Shown piece after piece: positions 34,439 to 44,977 of a DNA stretch of 64,000 bases. Position 1 is the first letter of the stretch; each line of letters begins with the position of its first letter. The stretch comes from Diphasiastrum complanatum (taxonomy: Eukaryota > Streptophyta > Lycopodiopsida > Lycopodiales > Lycopodiaceae): NCBI GenBank assembly GCA_029204225.1, contig CM055092.1, positions 27,014,320 to 27,078,319 of the forward strand. Direction: 5' to 3'. Under the pieces are notes generated by a model. That model saw only the letters and a list, made by a program, of their open reading frames with translations, was not told the origin of the DNA and searched no databases. Made by a program: the position numbers and the translations under genes.

Positions 34439-37193
34439 TCTCTACTTGATGAGATAATTGAGAATGCTCAGTTTGTCTCCATTACTCTCAACTCATTACC
34501 TTCATCTTATCTTCCATTTGTTTCATCTTTGAGTATCTCTCTTAGGGGACAACAACTCTCCTTTGATGAACTTGTTGGGATGCTTCTTCAAGAGGAGCAA
34601 ACGAGGCAAAACTTTGCGGGTGACACTCAACAAGATCAAGCTTTCTTCATGAAAGACAAGGGCAAAGGCAAGTCAAAAGGAAAGGGGAAGCCTCCTTCCA
34701 AGGATGAGCAAAAGCCCGTTGGAGGTCAAGATGTCAACACTCAAAAGAAGAAAGGAAAGTGCCATTATTGCAAAAGGTATGGGCACTTCATCAAGGATTG
34801 TTAAAAGAAGCTTGCAAAAGAGGAGAGTAAAGAAATTATTACTAGTGCTTCACTTGCTACTTTGGAACAAGAGCTTGAAGCTAGTGGTGATCTCTTCAAC
34901 CAAGACTATGCTTTTGTGTCTAATATTGCTTCTACTAAGTACTACTACATCTATGAGAAATTCAGATTCTGTTTTGCAAGTTGCTGATTTTCAGCCCATT
35001 GAATGGGTGATTGATAATGGTGCTACTCGTCATATGACTTCTCGTAAAGAAGCATTTACTAAATTAGTAAAAGTGCAAAATGGAAGTAAGGTGCAATGTG
35101 CGGATGATGCATCTTATTCTATTCATGGAATTGGAATTGTAGCCATCATTTTGCCTAATGGTGAAGAAAAGTACATTAAGAATGTGCTTTATGTTTCGAG
35201 AATCAAGAAGAATCTTCTTTCGGTTTCAACTATGTTGAAGCAAGGACTAGTTGTTGAATTCAAAGAAGATAAGTGTCTTGTCAAGGATCCTAAAAGATCA
35301 CTCTTGATTATTGTTTTGGGAACGATGCATGCTGGCTTATTCATTATGGATACCTATGAGCGACGAATTTCCTCTACATGTCTTGTTGCTTCTACATCAC
35401 AATCATTGGAGTTGGCTGAATTGTGGCACGCAAGATTTGGGCATCTCAACTTTGCAAGTTTGAAGAAGCTGAAGACATTTAATATGGTAGAAGACATTCC
35501 TACTATTGAGCAGCCGGAAGGGCATTATGTGAGGGGTGCATACTTGGAAAGTTTCAAAGGAAACCTTTTCCAATCGATGGAACTATAAGGGTTCTTGATG
35601 AATTTGATTTGGTTCATAGTGATGTTTGTGGTCCAATGAATACCGAATCCATTGGAAAGTGCATCTATTTTATGACTTTTATTGATGACTTTTCCCATTA
35701 TGTGATGCAAGATGAGTATGACTCACTTATGAAGAACCAGATTTGGGTTCTTGTTGATCTTCCTCATGGGAAGAAGACAATTGGTTCTAAATGGGTATAC
35801 AAAATCAAGTATAAGGCAGATGGTACCATTAAAAGGTACAAGGCAAGGCTCGTTGCCAAAGGCTATGCTCAGCAAAAGGGGATTGATTATGTAGAGACTT
35901 TTTCTCCTACTGCTTGGATGACTACCGTGAGAGTAGTAACCTCTTTGGCTGCCCACTTTGGTTGGCGTTTGCGGCAACTTGACATAAAGACAGCATTCCT
36001 CAATGGTGATCTCAATGAAGAAGTCTACCTTCAACAACCTCCTAATTTTTTGGTTGAAGGCCAAGAAGATAAAGTTTGTCTTCTCAAGAAGGCACTTTTT
36101 GGACTGAAGCAAGCTCCGAGGATGTGGTATCAAAAGATACATGCCTACTTTTGTGATCGAGAGTTTACTAATACTCCTAGCAAATCTACTCTTTATGTCA
36201 AGCATACTTCAGATTATATCATCATTATTTTGCTTTATGTTGATAATATTATTATTACGGGAAGTAATGAGCAGCAGATTGATGCCGTAATACTTGATCT
36301 TGGTATGGTTTTTGAAACCTCAGATTTAGGCCTATTGCACTTTTATCTTGGTCTTGAATTTGTACAAGAAGGTGCTGGAATTTTCATCTCTCAAGAACGC
36401 TACATTGGGCAGATTTTGAAGCGGTTCAAGATGGAAGATTGCAAGTCGGTTGCTACACCTATGGAGACAGGTTTGAAATTAAGTAGTCAAGGTGATGGTG
36501 AATCATTTGACACTACTTTATATTGTCAAGATATTGGCTGTATCATTTACCTATGTAATTCAAGACCGGACATTTCTTATAGTGTCTCACTCATGAGTCA
36601 ATTCATGCATGTCCCGATGATATCACATTGGAAAGCATTGAAGAGGATCTTTCGATATCTTCAAGGAACAAAAAGTCATGGACTGGTTTTTCCTGCTTGT
36701 GATCATGCATGTTTGATTGGTTTTAGTGACTCGGATTGGGGTGGAGATGAAGACACTAGATGCTCTACAAGTGGACATTGCTTTTTTTTATGGTAATTCT
36801 GCAATTTCGTGGTCAAGTAAAAAGCAGTCCACTGTTGCTACTTCTTCTAGTGAGGCAGAATATAGAGCGATATTTTCAGCCATGACAGAGTGTTTATGCC
36901 TGAGAAGACTACTTGTTGACATGAAGTTTGGCGAGCCCTCAACCACTCTTATCTTGAGTGATAGTCAAACTGCTATTGCCATTGCACGGAATCCTGTTTT
37001 TCATGCGAGGACGAAGCACATCAAGATCCATTATCACTTTGTTCGGGAGAGACTTTATGATGGCAACATTTTACTTGAATATTGTCCTACGGAGGATAAT
37101 ATTGTAGACCTCTTCACTAAGGCGTTGCCTAGAGTCAGATTTGAAGCTTTATGCAAAGCTTTAAATTTGATACCACGTGTTGGTTTTATTACA
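34439..37193 (+). pseudogene. Copia gag-pol, element E (integrase core deleted)
   Basis: Only the gag C-terminal part remains (from about 34439; LNSLPSSYLPFVSSLS). A CCHC knuckle lies at 34762-34803 (CHYCKRYGHFIKDC), followed by a stop. The protease near 35010 has DNGA in place of DSGA. GAG-pre-integrase keeps LWHARFGHLN but its CxxC is gone. Frame 35609-36796 (395 codons) begins in the integrase core (HSDVCGPMN, FIDDFSHYV) and changes in frame at about 35703 to the start of reverse transcriptase (DEYDSLMKNQIWVLVDLP). The second integrase Asp, the Glu and the whole tail are deleted. The reverse transcriptase motif is YVDN (36236-36247), not YVDD. RNase H ends in another frame (36717-37196). 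Non-autonomous at best. Confidence 0.9.
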
Positions 37194-37233
37194 TAGTGAA
37201 GATTTCAATTTTTGCATTGTCATTTAAGGAGGG

Positions 37234-37533
37234 TGTTAGAAATAAATGACTATGCTAAAGGTCGAGATTTGTGTAACCATGGGTATTTAGTTATTTAGGC
37301 CATTTTAAGTTTGTCTTAAGTTCAGTTGGACCCAATTTTGGTCATGTACTGACTCGTGGGTCCTTAGGGTCTAATTTTGTTTAGGGGCGCTATTTTTACT
37401 TTTGGGGGTGCCCTACATTTAGTTAGTGGTTAACCTTAGGGTTTGGTGGCATTTGGTCACATCTAGGTAGAGTACTTAGATGCTCATTGTGTATTCCATT
37501 TTATACAGTTTGGCTCTCCATTGCTCTTGTTGC

Positions 37534-37595
<62 letters not shown>

Positions 37596-37683
37596 GACTT
37601 GGGCATCCAGCCTCTTCTCTCTTGTTTCTTGTGGAGATTGATTGATAACTAGATCTTGGTGACTTGTCTTTTTCTTTCCTACA
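37234..37683 (+). repeat. 3' LTR of element E (450 bp)
   Basis: Follows the purine tract aaggaggg. It contains a CT microsatellite at 37537-37592 that is far longer than in the 5' LTR, which explains most of the length difference. Confidence 0.9.
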
Positions 37684-37878
37684 ATGTAGGGCTAATCTAA
37701 CCCTCTTCTCGTATTTTAGTTGTTTTTGGGGAGCTTGAGGCTCTTCCTCAACTCCTAAGACAATATGAAAGAGATCATGAACCACTAGTAGTGATTCTAT
37801 TCTTACTTTCCAAATGGAATAGTTTGTGGAAGTTAGTTTCTCACTAGATTCTAACATATATCCACCCACGAATGTCAT
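37684..37878 (-). pseudogene. Gag N-terminus of element D (beyond the E insertion)
   Basis: ATG at 37878: MTFVGGYMLESSEKLTSTNY, then SIWKVRIESLLVVHD, matching the gag start of element F (MLESSERLSSSNYSTWKVRM). The reading is cut at the E insertion and resumes on the other side at 33944, where the next gag residues are in phase apart from the target duplication. Confidence 0.85.
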
Positions 37879-38421
37879 TTTGAATGAAAGCCTATGAGAT
37901 ACACAAAGTTCTTTTGATCTTCTAATCTCAGCCCAATCAATCCTACTTCAACTTGGATGATGGTATAATAGATCAACTACAAATATCCTAGCAATTCACT
38001 CCTCAAAGAAATTGATTCTAGTTCAAATTGGTTTGATATTGTACACACACTTAATATTTGAACAAATCAGCCTTAAAGATCTTATCTAATGCTTCCAAAT
38101 GAATTACTTCAATGACTCAAATCACTATTTGATCATTAGCATTCAATAGATTGAGCCTAAATCTAGACAAGCACTAAAAACCTTGAATTTTGGACAAGGA
38201 TGTACTTTTTTGGATCAAAAACACTTATGGAAGTTAATTTGAAGGTTGTTGTACGGTTTCACACGTGTGGACAATACTTCAGCAGTCCACCAATCGATCT
38301 TGACCAAAAACAATGATGTTACTTCTCTCTTTGAACTCACCCTCTCAATTAGAACTCAAAAACAACAAATTGTCAATGATTTCTCAAGTACTATTAATCA
38401 TTTAGATCACTCTTAGACTTG

Positions 38422-38433
38422 GCTCTGATACCA
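38422..38433 (-). other. Primer-binding site, element D
   Basis: On the minus strand TGGTATCAGAGC, perfect, touching the D 5' LTR edge at 38434 (tgtcaaatttcagagg on the plus strand). Confidence 0.85.
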
Positions 38434-39201
38434 TGTCAAATTTCAGAGGAAAAAGACAAATATTAATTGTACTATCAATCATTAAGAGTTATTGATTGCT
38501 TAATCCAAAGATCTATCAAGTTCTAGATGTTAGATCTTGATCTAGATGCTTTACACTATGATTTAAGCAAGAGCAATGGATCAAGTGATCAAACACATGG
38601 ATGGGCAGCCTCACACGTGTGGACGACAGTACCTGTATGGCCTGTTTACAAAGAGTAAAGTACATTAACTTACAAATGCATTTCATTCATCAAAACTCAA
38701 GACAAATGTGGAAATCTCAATAAAACTAGAATTTGCCAATGTCACATCAACTTGTTATTGATTTGGTTGATCTCTTTATAGATCAAGTACATCCACTAGC
38801 TGTGTACTGTCCAGCAGGCCTTCACACGTGTGAAGAGTGCCTAGTCATCCAGATCCACCAATGGGAGCCATATCTGCTCATTTCCCAAAGTTGACTATTC
38901 TCTTTGGCTAGAAAACAAAAAGCTAGTCTTCCACATTTATAGGAATATTTTCTATAAAATAGGATCTAATGGAATTTTCCTATCTTATCTTCTAGAAGCT
39001 TATCCACATGTGTGAATGGTATCTTGACATGTGTGAGTAATAACTCATTCACATGCAAGTCCAATCTATTTACAAAAAGTTTGACCATTTTCAAAATTCT
39101 ACTCAAAGGTCAATTTCACACTAGTGTAGATCAAGCTAAAACCAATCTAACTTAATAAAAATGACTTATGTACATTCTTTCACACGTGGGAACAGACTTC
39201 A
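38434..39201 (-). repeat. 5' LTR of element D, inner segment
   Basis: 768 bp up to the F insertion; the remaining 75 bp are at 45638-45712. Together about 843 bp. It shares the CACACGTGTG-rich sequence with the 3' LTR. Confidence 0.85.
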
Positions 39202-39856
39202 TGTGAAAAATACAGATCCTAAGTGGATCTAAACTCCAAGATCATTGGCTTGAATGCTTGCACTCCAAACTACATAAGCTAGGAATTGGCAACACATTCT
39301 ATGCTACCTAGAATGCAAAGAACTTGATCAAAAAGCATTTATCACAAATGGAAACTTCCATAAACATCAAGTGCGGTCCAAAATAGCATTATACAGTCCA
39401 TAATACATCAGCCTACCACTTTTGGAAAGCACCTAAGATCATACACAATAGCTTGAAGACAATACACACAACAATGCTCTCAATGGAGGAAGAAACAATG
39501 ACAATGATCTATTGATCTCAATGAAGCATACAAAAGGTTTCTCCAACCTGTTCTCCACGACTTCCCTACTATTTATGGATGAGGAAGATGACTCTCTCTC
39601 CTCTCTCTAGAAGGTACTTGACCCTAGATATTCCCTATATAGGAAAAATAGCTAAAAATGGCTTATATGACCAAAATACATCAAAATGGTCTCATTTTGA
39701 AGGGTATGAAGTTTGACACTTCATCATACTGAAAAAATACAGTAAATAAAAACATTGTGGCCTGGTTCACACGTGTGAAACTCCAGAACCAAAACTATTT
39801 ACAATTTTAGCCAATTTAGGCCTCAAACTAGCTAGGAAATGTTGACAATTTTCACA
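39202..39856 (-). repeat. 3' LTR of element F
   Basis: On the plus strand tgtgaaaaatacagatcc to ...acaattttcaca; 655 bp, the same length as the 5' LTR. It keeps an intact CACACGTGTG at 39778-39787. The first bases of the LTR provide the stop codon of gag-pol. Confidence 0.95.
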
Positions 39857-42800
39857 CTCCCTCTTCAACATTGGATGCTAGTTTCAACATAGTCTTTGAG
39901 CACATTCCAAGATTAGATCTATGCATTAAATATAGGTCCTTTCTCAATGGTTTGGTGAAGATATCAGCCACACACTCCTTTGAAGAGACATGTTGAAGCT
40001 CCACCTCTTTGGCAATGACTTGATCTCTCACAAAATGGTGTGCAATCTCAATGTGCTTGCTCCTTGCATGAAAAACAGGATTGCTTGCCAAGCTTTGGGC
40101 TGAAAGGTTATCACAAAGTATGATTGGAGTCTTCTCTGGTTCCAACAAGTGAAGATCCAATAACATCCTCTTGATCCAAAGAATCTCCTTGGTGCATGTT
40201 GTTAATGCCTTGTACTCGGCTTCGGTGGAAGATAGAGAGATAGTTGGTTGCTTCTTTGATAGCCATGAGACCACTCCATCTCCAAGATAGATTGCAAAGG
40301 CACTTGTTGACTTCCTATCCATTTGATCACCTGCAAAATCTGAATCTGAAAATCCACAAAGGTTAGGTGTAGTACCTCCATACAAGATGCCAAAATCTCT
40401 AGATCCCGAGATGTATCTAAGTACTCTCTTTCCTAGCTTCCAATGAGCCTCACTAGGATCTTGCATAAATTGACTTAGTTTACCAACCACAAAGCTTAGA
40501 TCAGGTCTTGTGATGGTTAACCATATAAGAGATCCTATTAGCTTTCTATAGAGAGTAATGTCCTTGAAGGATCTTTCATTACTTCTTGTAGTTAGCTTTA
40601 CATTTGATTCCATAGGAGTAGAAACAACTTTACAATCTTCCATATGAAACCTTTTTAGAATAGAGTTAACATACTTTTCTTGACATATGAATGTAGATTT
40701 AGAAGTTCTAATAATCTCTATTCCTAAGATATAATGAAGTTTACCAAGATCTTGAATTTCAAACTCTCTTTTGAGTGCCATCTTGATTTCATCTATATCT
40801 AGATTGTTACCACCACTTAAGATAATGTCATCAACATAGATCAAAAGTAAAGTGATATCATTTTCATTCAATCTAAAGTAGAGAGAATGATCATACTCAC
40901 TCATAACAAAGTTTTGAGAAAGTAAGAAGGAATTGAGCTTAGCATACCAACTCCTTGGTGCTTGCTTTAGCCCATACAAACTCTTTTGGAGATAGCACAC
41001 ATGATTAGGCTCATCATGTGAAACATAGCCCTCGGGTTGCTCCATGTAAATATCTTCTTCAAGATCACCATTCAAGAAGGCATTAGTAACATCCATTTGC
41101 CACATATCCCAATCATAAAGAGTTGCAAGAGAGATTAGGATTCGAATAGTTACCATCTTTGCCACGGGTGCAAAGGTCTCATCATAGTCAATACCATATT
41201 CTTGAGCATACCCTTTTGCCACCAACCTTGCCTTGTACTTGTTGATTGATCCATCTTGATTTGTCTTGATCTTGAAGATCCACTTACAACCAATTGCCTT
41301 CTTGTCCTTTGGAAGCTTTACCAACCTCCATGTGTTGCTTTTGATGAGTGCTTGATGCTCATGATCCATGGCTTGGATCCATTCCTTCTTTTGAATTGCT
41401 TCACCTACACAAGTTGGTTCATCAAAAGAGGTAAGAAAAGCAAAGTTAGAGTTGTCCACCACTTGCTTTCCTTTTTCATCATAGGTTAGCCTTGATGGCT
41501 TAGCCCTTTGCCTTTGAGTCTTCCTTGAAGTTTGCTTTGGAGTGGCATCTCCATCTTCATCCAAGACATCTTGCACATCATGATGATTAGTAGGCACATC
41601 AACATCAACATCAACAACATTGGAAACATTCTCTTCATGAAAGATGACATCCCTACTTATGACAACTTTCTTTGTAGAAGGAATGTACACTTTGTAAGCC
41701 TTGCTTACTTCACTATAGCCAACAAACACACCCTTCTTTGATGAAGGATCTTCTTTAGTTCTATCATCAAGTGTGATATTGACAAAACATGTACATCCAA
41801 AGATCCTACAATGCTTGACACTCGGCCTTCTACCATAAAGAACCTCATGAGGAGTTTTACCATCCAAGGAAGCACTTGTCCATCTATTACATAGATAGTT
41901 AGCACATGCTAAAGCTTCCCCCCAAAAAGACTTAGCAAGATTAGCATGTAGTCTCATTGCCTTGGCACATTCACAAAGGGTTCTATTCTTCCTCTCGGCC
42001 ACTCCATTCTGTTGTGGACTCCTAGGAGTAGACATCTCCCTCTTAATCCCATGTGCTATACAAAAGTCTTTGAACCTATTTGAGGTGTATTCCCCTCCAT
42101 TATCAGATCTTAAGCATTTGATCTTTGTATTGAATTGGTTTTCCATTTCATTCTTGAACTTGACAAATGCAGCAAACACTTCATCCTTACTTTTAAGAAG
42201 ATAGATCCAAGTATACCTACTAAAGTCATCAATGAAAGTTGCATACATCTTTGCCCCACCATTGCTAGTTGTACTAGAAGAATGAATATCAGAATGCACA
42301 AGTTGAAAAGCTTCTTTAGATCTAGAAGTAGATCTAGAATAAGCAAGTCTATGAGATTTGGACAAGGCACAATGTTCACAAACACTATTGTTTGCAACAA
42401 GACTTTTAGGGAGACCAAGAACAAGCTCTTTCTTTGCCATTACCTCCAAAGATTTGAAGTTGGGATGGCCCAACCTCTTGTGCCAAACTTCTTGGTTTGT
42501 CAATTGCTCCCTAGCCATACATCCTTCATGATTAGAGATCACACATGCATCAAGCTTGAAAAGTTTACCATGCCTCCTACCTTGAGCAATCAAGGATCCA
42601 CATTTACTTATCAAACATGCATCTCCAATGAACTCCACATCAAGTCCTTTGTCAATCATTTGACTTACACTAAGCAAATTCTTAGTGATTGAAGGAATGT
42701 ACAAAACATTTTCAAGATTTGCTTTCCTATTTGTTGAAAGGGAAATAGGAATAGTGCCTATGCCTTTGATGTCACATTGACCATCATTTGCAGTGTAGAT

Positions 42801-43805
42801 GATGTTACCTTCTCCCTCATAAGACAATAAGGATGTAAAGTATTCCTTATGTCTTGTCATGTGAGATGAGGCTCCACTATCAATCCACCAAGGATCATTA
42901 TCATCTATGTTGGCTAACAAACTTGAAGTCATAACAAGTGATTCACATGTGTTATGTTCTTCCTCATCTATTGTAAGATTTCCTTGCCTCTCTCCTTGCT
43001 CTCTTTTCTTCTTATAACATTCATTTGCAAAATGACCTTTTATCCCACAATAAAAGCACTTGAACTTTGACTTATTGTTCTTAGTAGAAGAGGAAGAGGA
43101 AGAGTGATCATCATGATCAAAGTTACCACCTTTGGACCATTTCCCTTTGCCTTTACCTTTGCCCTTGAATTTGCCTTTTGTGAAGAAAGCCTCTTCACCT
43201 CCACCTTGCAAGGATGCACCATCAAGCTTTGATTGCAACCTATGTTCTTCAGCCAATAAGATTTCTTGCAAGTCAACCACACTTGGCAAGACTCTTTGAA
43301 TGGCAAAACTTTGCACAAGGTTAGCATGTTCATTTAGCAAACCATTCAACATAACTTGGACTATTTCACCATCTTTTATGTTCTCATCAATGCATGCTAA
43401 ATCATCACTTAGGGACTTAACTCTCAAGATAAATACATGAGCACTTTCACCCTCTCTTTGCCTACTAGAAAATATTTGTCTCCTTAGGGTCAATACCCTA
43501 GATGTGGACTTTGATTCAAAGAGCTTCTTTAAGGCATTCCATGCCTCACTTGCACTTTGACACTTTCCAACTTCCTTGAGAAGTTCATTTGTAACATTCA
43601 TTTTAATGATATGAAGAGCCCTTTTGGCCTTCTTATCAAACCTTTGTTGCTCTTGAAGTGTGAGAGGTCTCTCTTCAATTTCTGCAACTATGTCCATGAG
43701 TTCATTCAACTCAAGTAAGGACTCCATCCTCACTTTCCAAGTAGAGTAGTTTGATGAACTCAACCTTTCACTAGACTCTAGCATGATCCCACCATTGGAA
43801 GCCAT
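39852..43805 (-). CDS. Copia gag-pol polyprotein, element F (1317 aa, intact)
   Basis: Single polyprotein for Ty1/copia replication: capsid, protease, integrase, then reverse transcriptase-RNase H, the copia order. Residues: gag about 1-245 (WKVRMESLL, ALHIIKMNVTNELLKEV); basic GKGKGKGKW linker; CCHC zinc knuckle C250, C253, H258, C263; protease DSGA 309-312; GAG-pre-integrase H442, H447, C476, C479; integrase D506, D568, E604 with D-x35-E spacing and NGVAERKNR; reverse transcriptase D905 and YVDD 990-993; RNase H D1154, E1195, D1232; end near AHHFVRDQV and FTKPL. All expected catalytic residues are visible. The start ATG at 43805 aligns with the starts in D and G. The last codons read the purine tract and the TGA lies inside the 3' LTR. 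Length is usual for plant copia. Clade (Tork-like) is only my impression. Confidence 0.96.
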   Translation of the reverse strand: MASNGGIMLESSERLSSSNYSTWKVRMESLLELNELMDIVAEIEERPLTLQEQQRFDKKAKRALHIIKMNVTNELLKEVGKCQSASEAWNALKKLFESKSTSRVLTLRRQIFSSRQREGESAHVFILRVKSLSDDLACIDENIKDGEIVQVMLNGLLNEHANLVQSFAIQRVLPSVVDLQEILLAEEHRLQSKLDGASLQGGGEEAFFTKGKFKGKGKGKGKWSKGGNFDHDDHSSSSSSTKNNKSKFKCFYCGIKGHFANECYKKKREQGERQGNLTIDEEEHNTCESLVMTSSLLANIDDNDPWWIDSGASSHMTRHKEYFTSLLSYEGEGNIIYTANDGQCDIKGIGTIPISLSTNRKANLENVLYIPSITKNLLSVSQMIDKGLDVEFIGDACLISKCGSLIAQGRRHGKLFKLDACVISNHEGCMAREQLTNQEVWHKRLGHPNFKSLEVMAKKELVLGLPKSLVANNSVCEHCALSKSHRLAYSRSTSRSKEAFQLVHSDIHSSSTTSNGGAKMYATFIDDFSRYTWIYLLKSKDEVFAAFVKFKNEMENQFNTKIKCLRSDNGGEYTSNRFKDFCIAHGIKREMSTPRSPQQNGVAERKNRTLCECAKAMRLHANLAKSFWGEALACANYLCNRWTSASLDGKTPHEVLYGRRPSVKHCRIFGCTCFVNITLDDRTKEDPSSKKGVFVGYSEVSKAYKVYIPSTKKVVISRDVIFHEENVSNVVDVDVDVPTNHHDVQDVLDEDGDATPKQTSRKTQRQRAKPSRLTYDEKGKQVVDNSNFAFLTSFDEPTCVGEAIQKKEWIQAMDHEHQALIKSNTWRLVKLPKDKKAIGCKWIFKIKTNQDGSINKYKARLVAKGYAQEYGIDYDETFAPVAKMVTIRILISLATLYDWDMWQMDVTNAFLNGDLEEDIYMEQPEGYVSHDEPNHVCYLQKSLYGLKQAPRSWYAKLNSFLLSQNFVMSEYDHSLYFRLNENDITLLLIYVDDIILSGGNNLDIDEIKMALKREFEIQDLGKLHYILGIEIIRTSKSTFICQEKYVNSILKRFHMEDCKVVSTPMESNVKLTTRSNERSFKDITLYRKLIGSLIWLTITRPDLSFVVGKLSQFMQDPSEAHWKLGKRVLRYISGSRDFGILYGGTTPNLCGFSDSDFAGDQMDRKSTSAFAIYLGDGVVSWLSKKQPTISLSSTEAEYKALTTCTKEILWIKRMLLDLHLLEPEKTPIILCDNLSAQSLASNPVFHARSKHIEIAHHFVRDQVIAKEVELQHVSSKECVADIFTKPLRKDLYLMHRSNLGMCSKTMLKLASNVEEGV
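39857..39868 (-). other. Polypurine tract, element F
   Basis: On the minus strand TTGAAGAGGGAG..., directly before the 3' LTR start TGTGAAAATTG. It is translated as the last gag-pol residues (VEEGV). Confidence 0.8.
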
Positions 43806-44965
43806 GATTCTAATGTTTCTTCAACTTTTAGGTTCTGTCCTAAAGCACTTAGCACTCACTTTTCTCTCAACAAATGATAGATAAAGAGATCTATGAAGAT
43901 TTAGGACCCTAAAACACTTCTATCTTGAACCTAGATGGTTTCCAAGCATAGAAAGGAAGATTGAAACACATGCAACACTTTGCACACACTAAGAATGGAT
44001 TACAAAATCAAACCAACCTGAACACACTCTTGCTTAAGCTCTCAAACTTTCCAGCAAGTGACCAAATCAAGTTATGGTGTGAAGAGTTACTTGCATTCTT
44101 AGAAAATACCCAAAACTAGGATGCCAAGATTACCTAGTAATGAACAAACTTGATCAACATATGATCAACACACTAAGATATTGATTCAACCTGTAAAACC
44201 ACATGTAAACCACACTTCTAAAAGTTTATAAACTCCAGCAAGTGATAAATACAAGATTTAGAGGTGAATGAATGAGCACACTTAGTGAATCACAAGACTA
44301 GCTTCACTATCTTGTCAAATATTGGTGTTTAGATGTAGATCTAAGATCACTTCACATGAGAATGTTCCTCAACCTGTTAAGAACCTGAAAACACACTTGC
44401 ATAATGGTTAACACCTTCCAGCAAATGCTCCAATCAAATTACATAAGGAGAGTTACTTACATGCTCAACAAAGTACACCAAAATTTATGCCAAAATTGAT
44501 GACAATCTTTACAATATGCTCTTCACAATGGAGCTTACAATATGTTCACCCAAAAAAGGGGATCTTTCATCCAAATGGGAGCTTTGCTCAGCCTTTAGGA
44601 GAATTACAACTCACTCAAAAGAGCATTTGTCATCCACTTAAGGAGAAGTTTCATCCACTTAAGGAGAGTGTTCATCCAAGAATGGAGATTGTCAACAATA
44701 GGATTGAAAAGAACATTGTTAGTATTATATATGCACAAGCCTCACAATCACAAATGATTAGGTGTTATGATCTGATCCAAAATAGTTTCTTTTCAGCCTC
44801 TGATCTTCAAAAGACCTGAAATATGCTTTTGATCCACAAGTTCAACTCACAAAACAAAGGTTAGTAAGATTTGATCAACAAAGCAATGCAAAATCATGCT
44901 AGAACTTGATCAAACATCCAAATATCACCAAAAATGGAGTACTTACTGTAAATAGAAGCCAACCA
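43806..44965 (-). other. Leader of element F with internal repeats
   Basis: About 1.16 kb between primer site and gag ATG. A unit with aacctga, acacac-ttgc, ttccagcaa, caatcaa-tta and gagttactt-cat occurs at about 44016-44095 and 44371-44465, with a weaker one near 44190. A shorter direct repeat (catccacttaaggag) is at 44634 and 44653. No supported ORF; a 110-codon plus-strand frame at 44487 is a chance frame. Confidence 0.6.
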
Positions 44966-44977
44966 GCTCTGATACCA
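44966..44977 (-). other. Primer-binding site, element F
   Basis: On the minus strand TGGTATCAGAGC followed by TGGTTGGC; perfect plant initiator-Met site with no gap from the LTR. Confidence 0.92.

Larger units (their letters stand above)
33945..37683 (+). mobile_element. Copia element E, inserted in gag of D
   Basis: Complete outline: 5' LTR 33945-34375, primer site 34376-34387, deleted gag-pol, polypurine tract ending 37233, 3' LTR 37234-37683. It is flanked by the 5-bp duplication ATGTA (33940-33944 and 37684-37688). The D gag reading continues on the far side of the insertion. LTRs start TGTTAGAAATAAATG and end CTACA. Confidence 0.95.

Noticed and set aside
42110-42692. Open frames of 104 and 185 codons overlapping element F pol
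   Set aside because: Shadows of the intact 1317-residue polyprotein in other frames.
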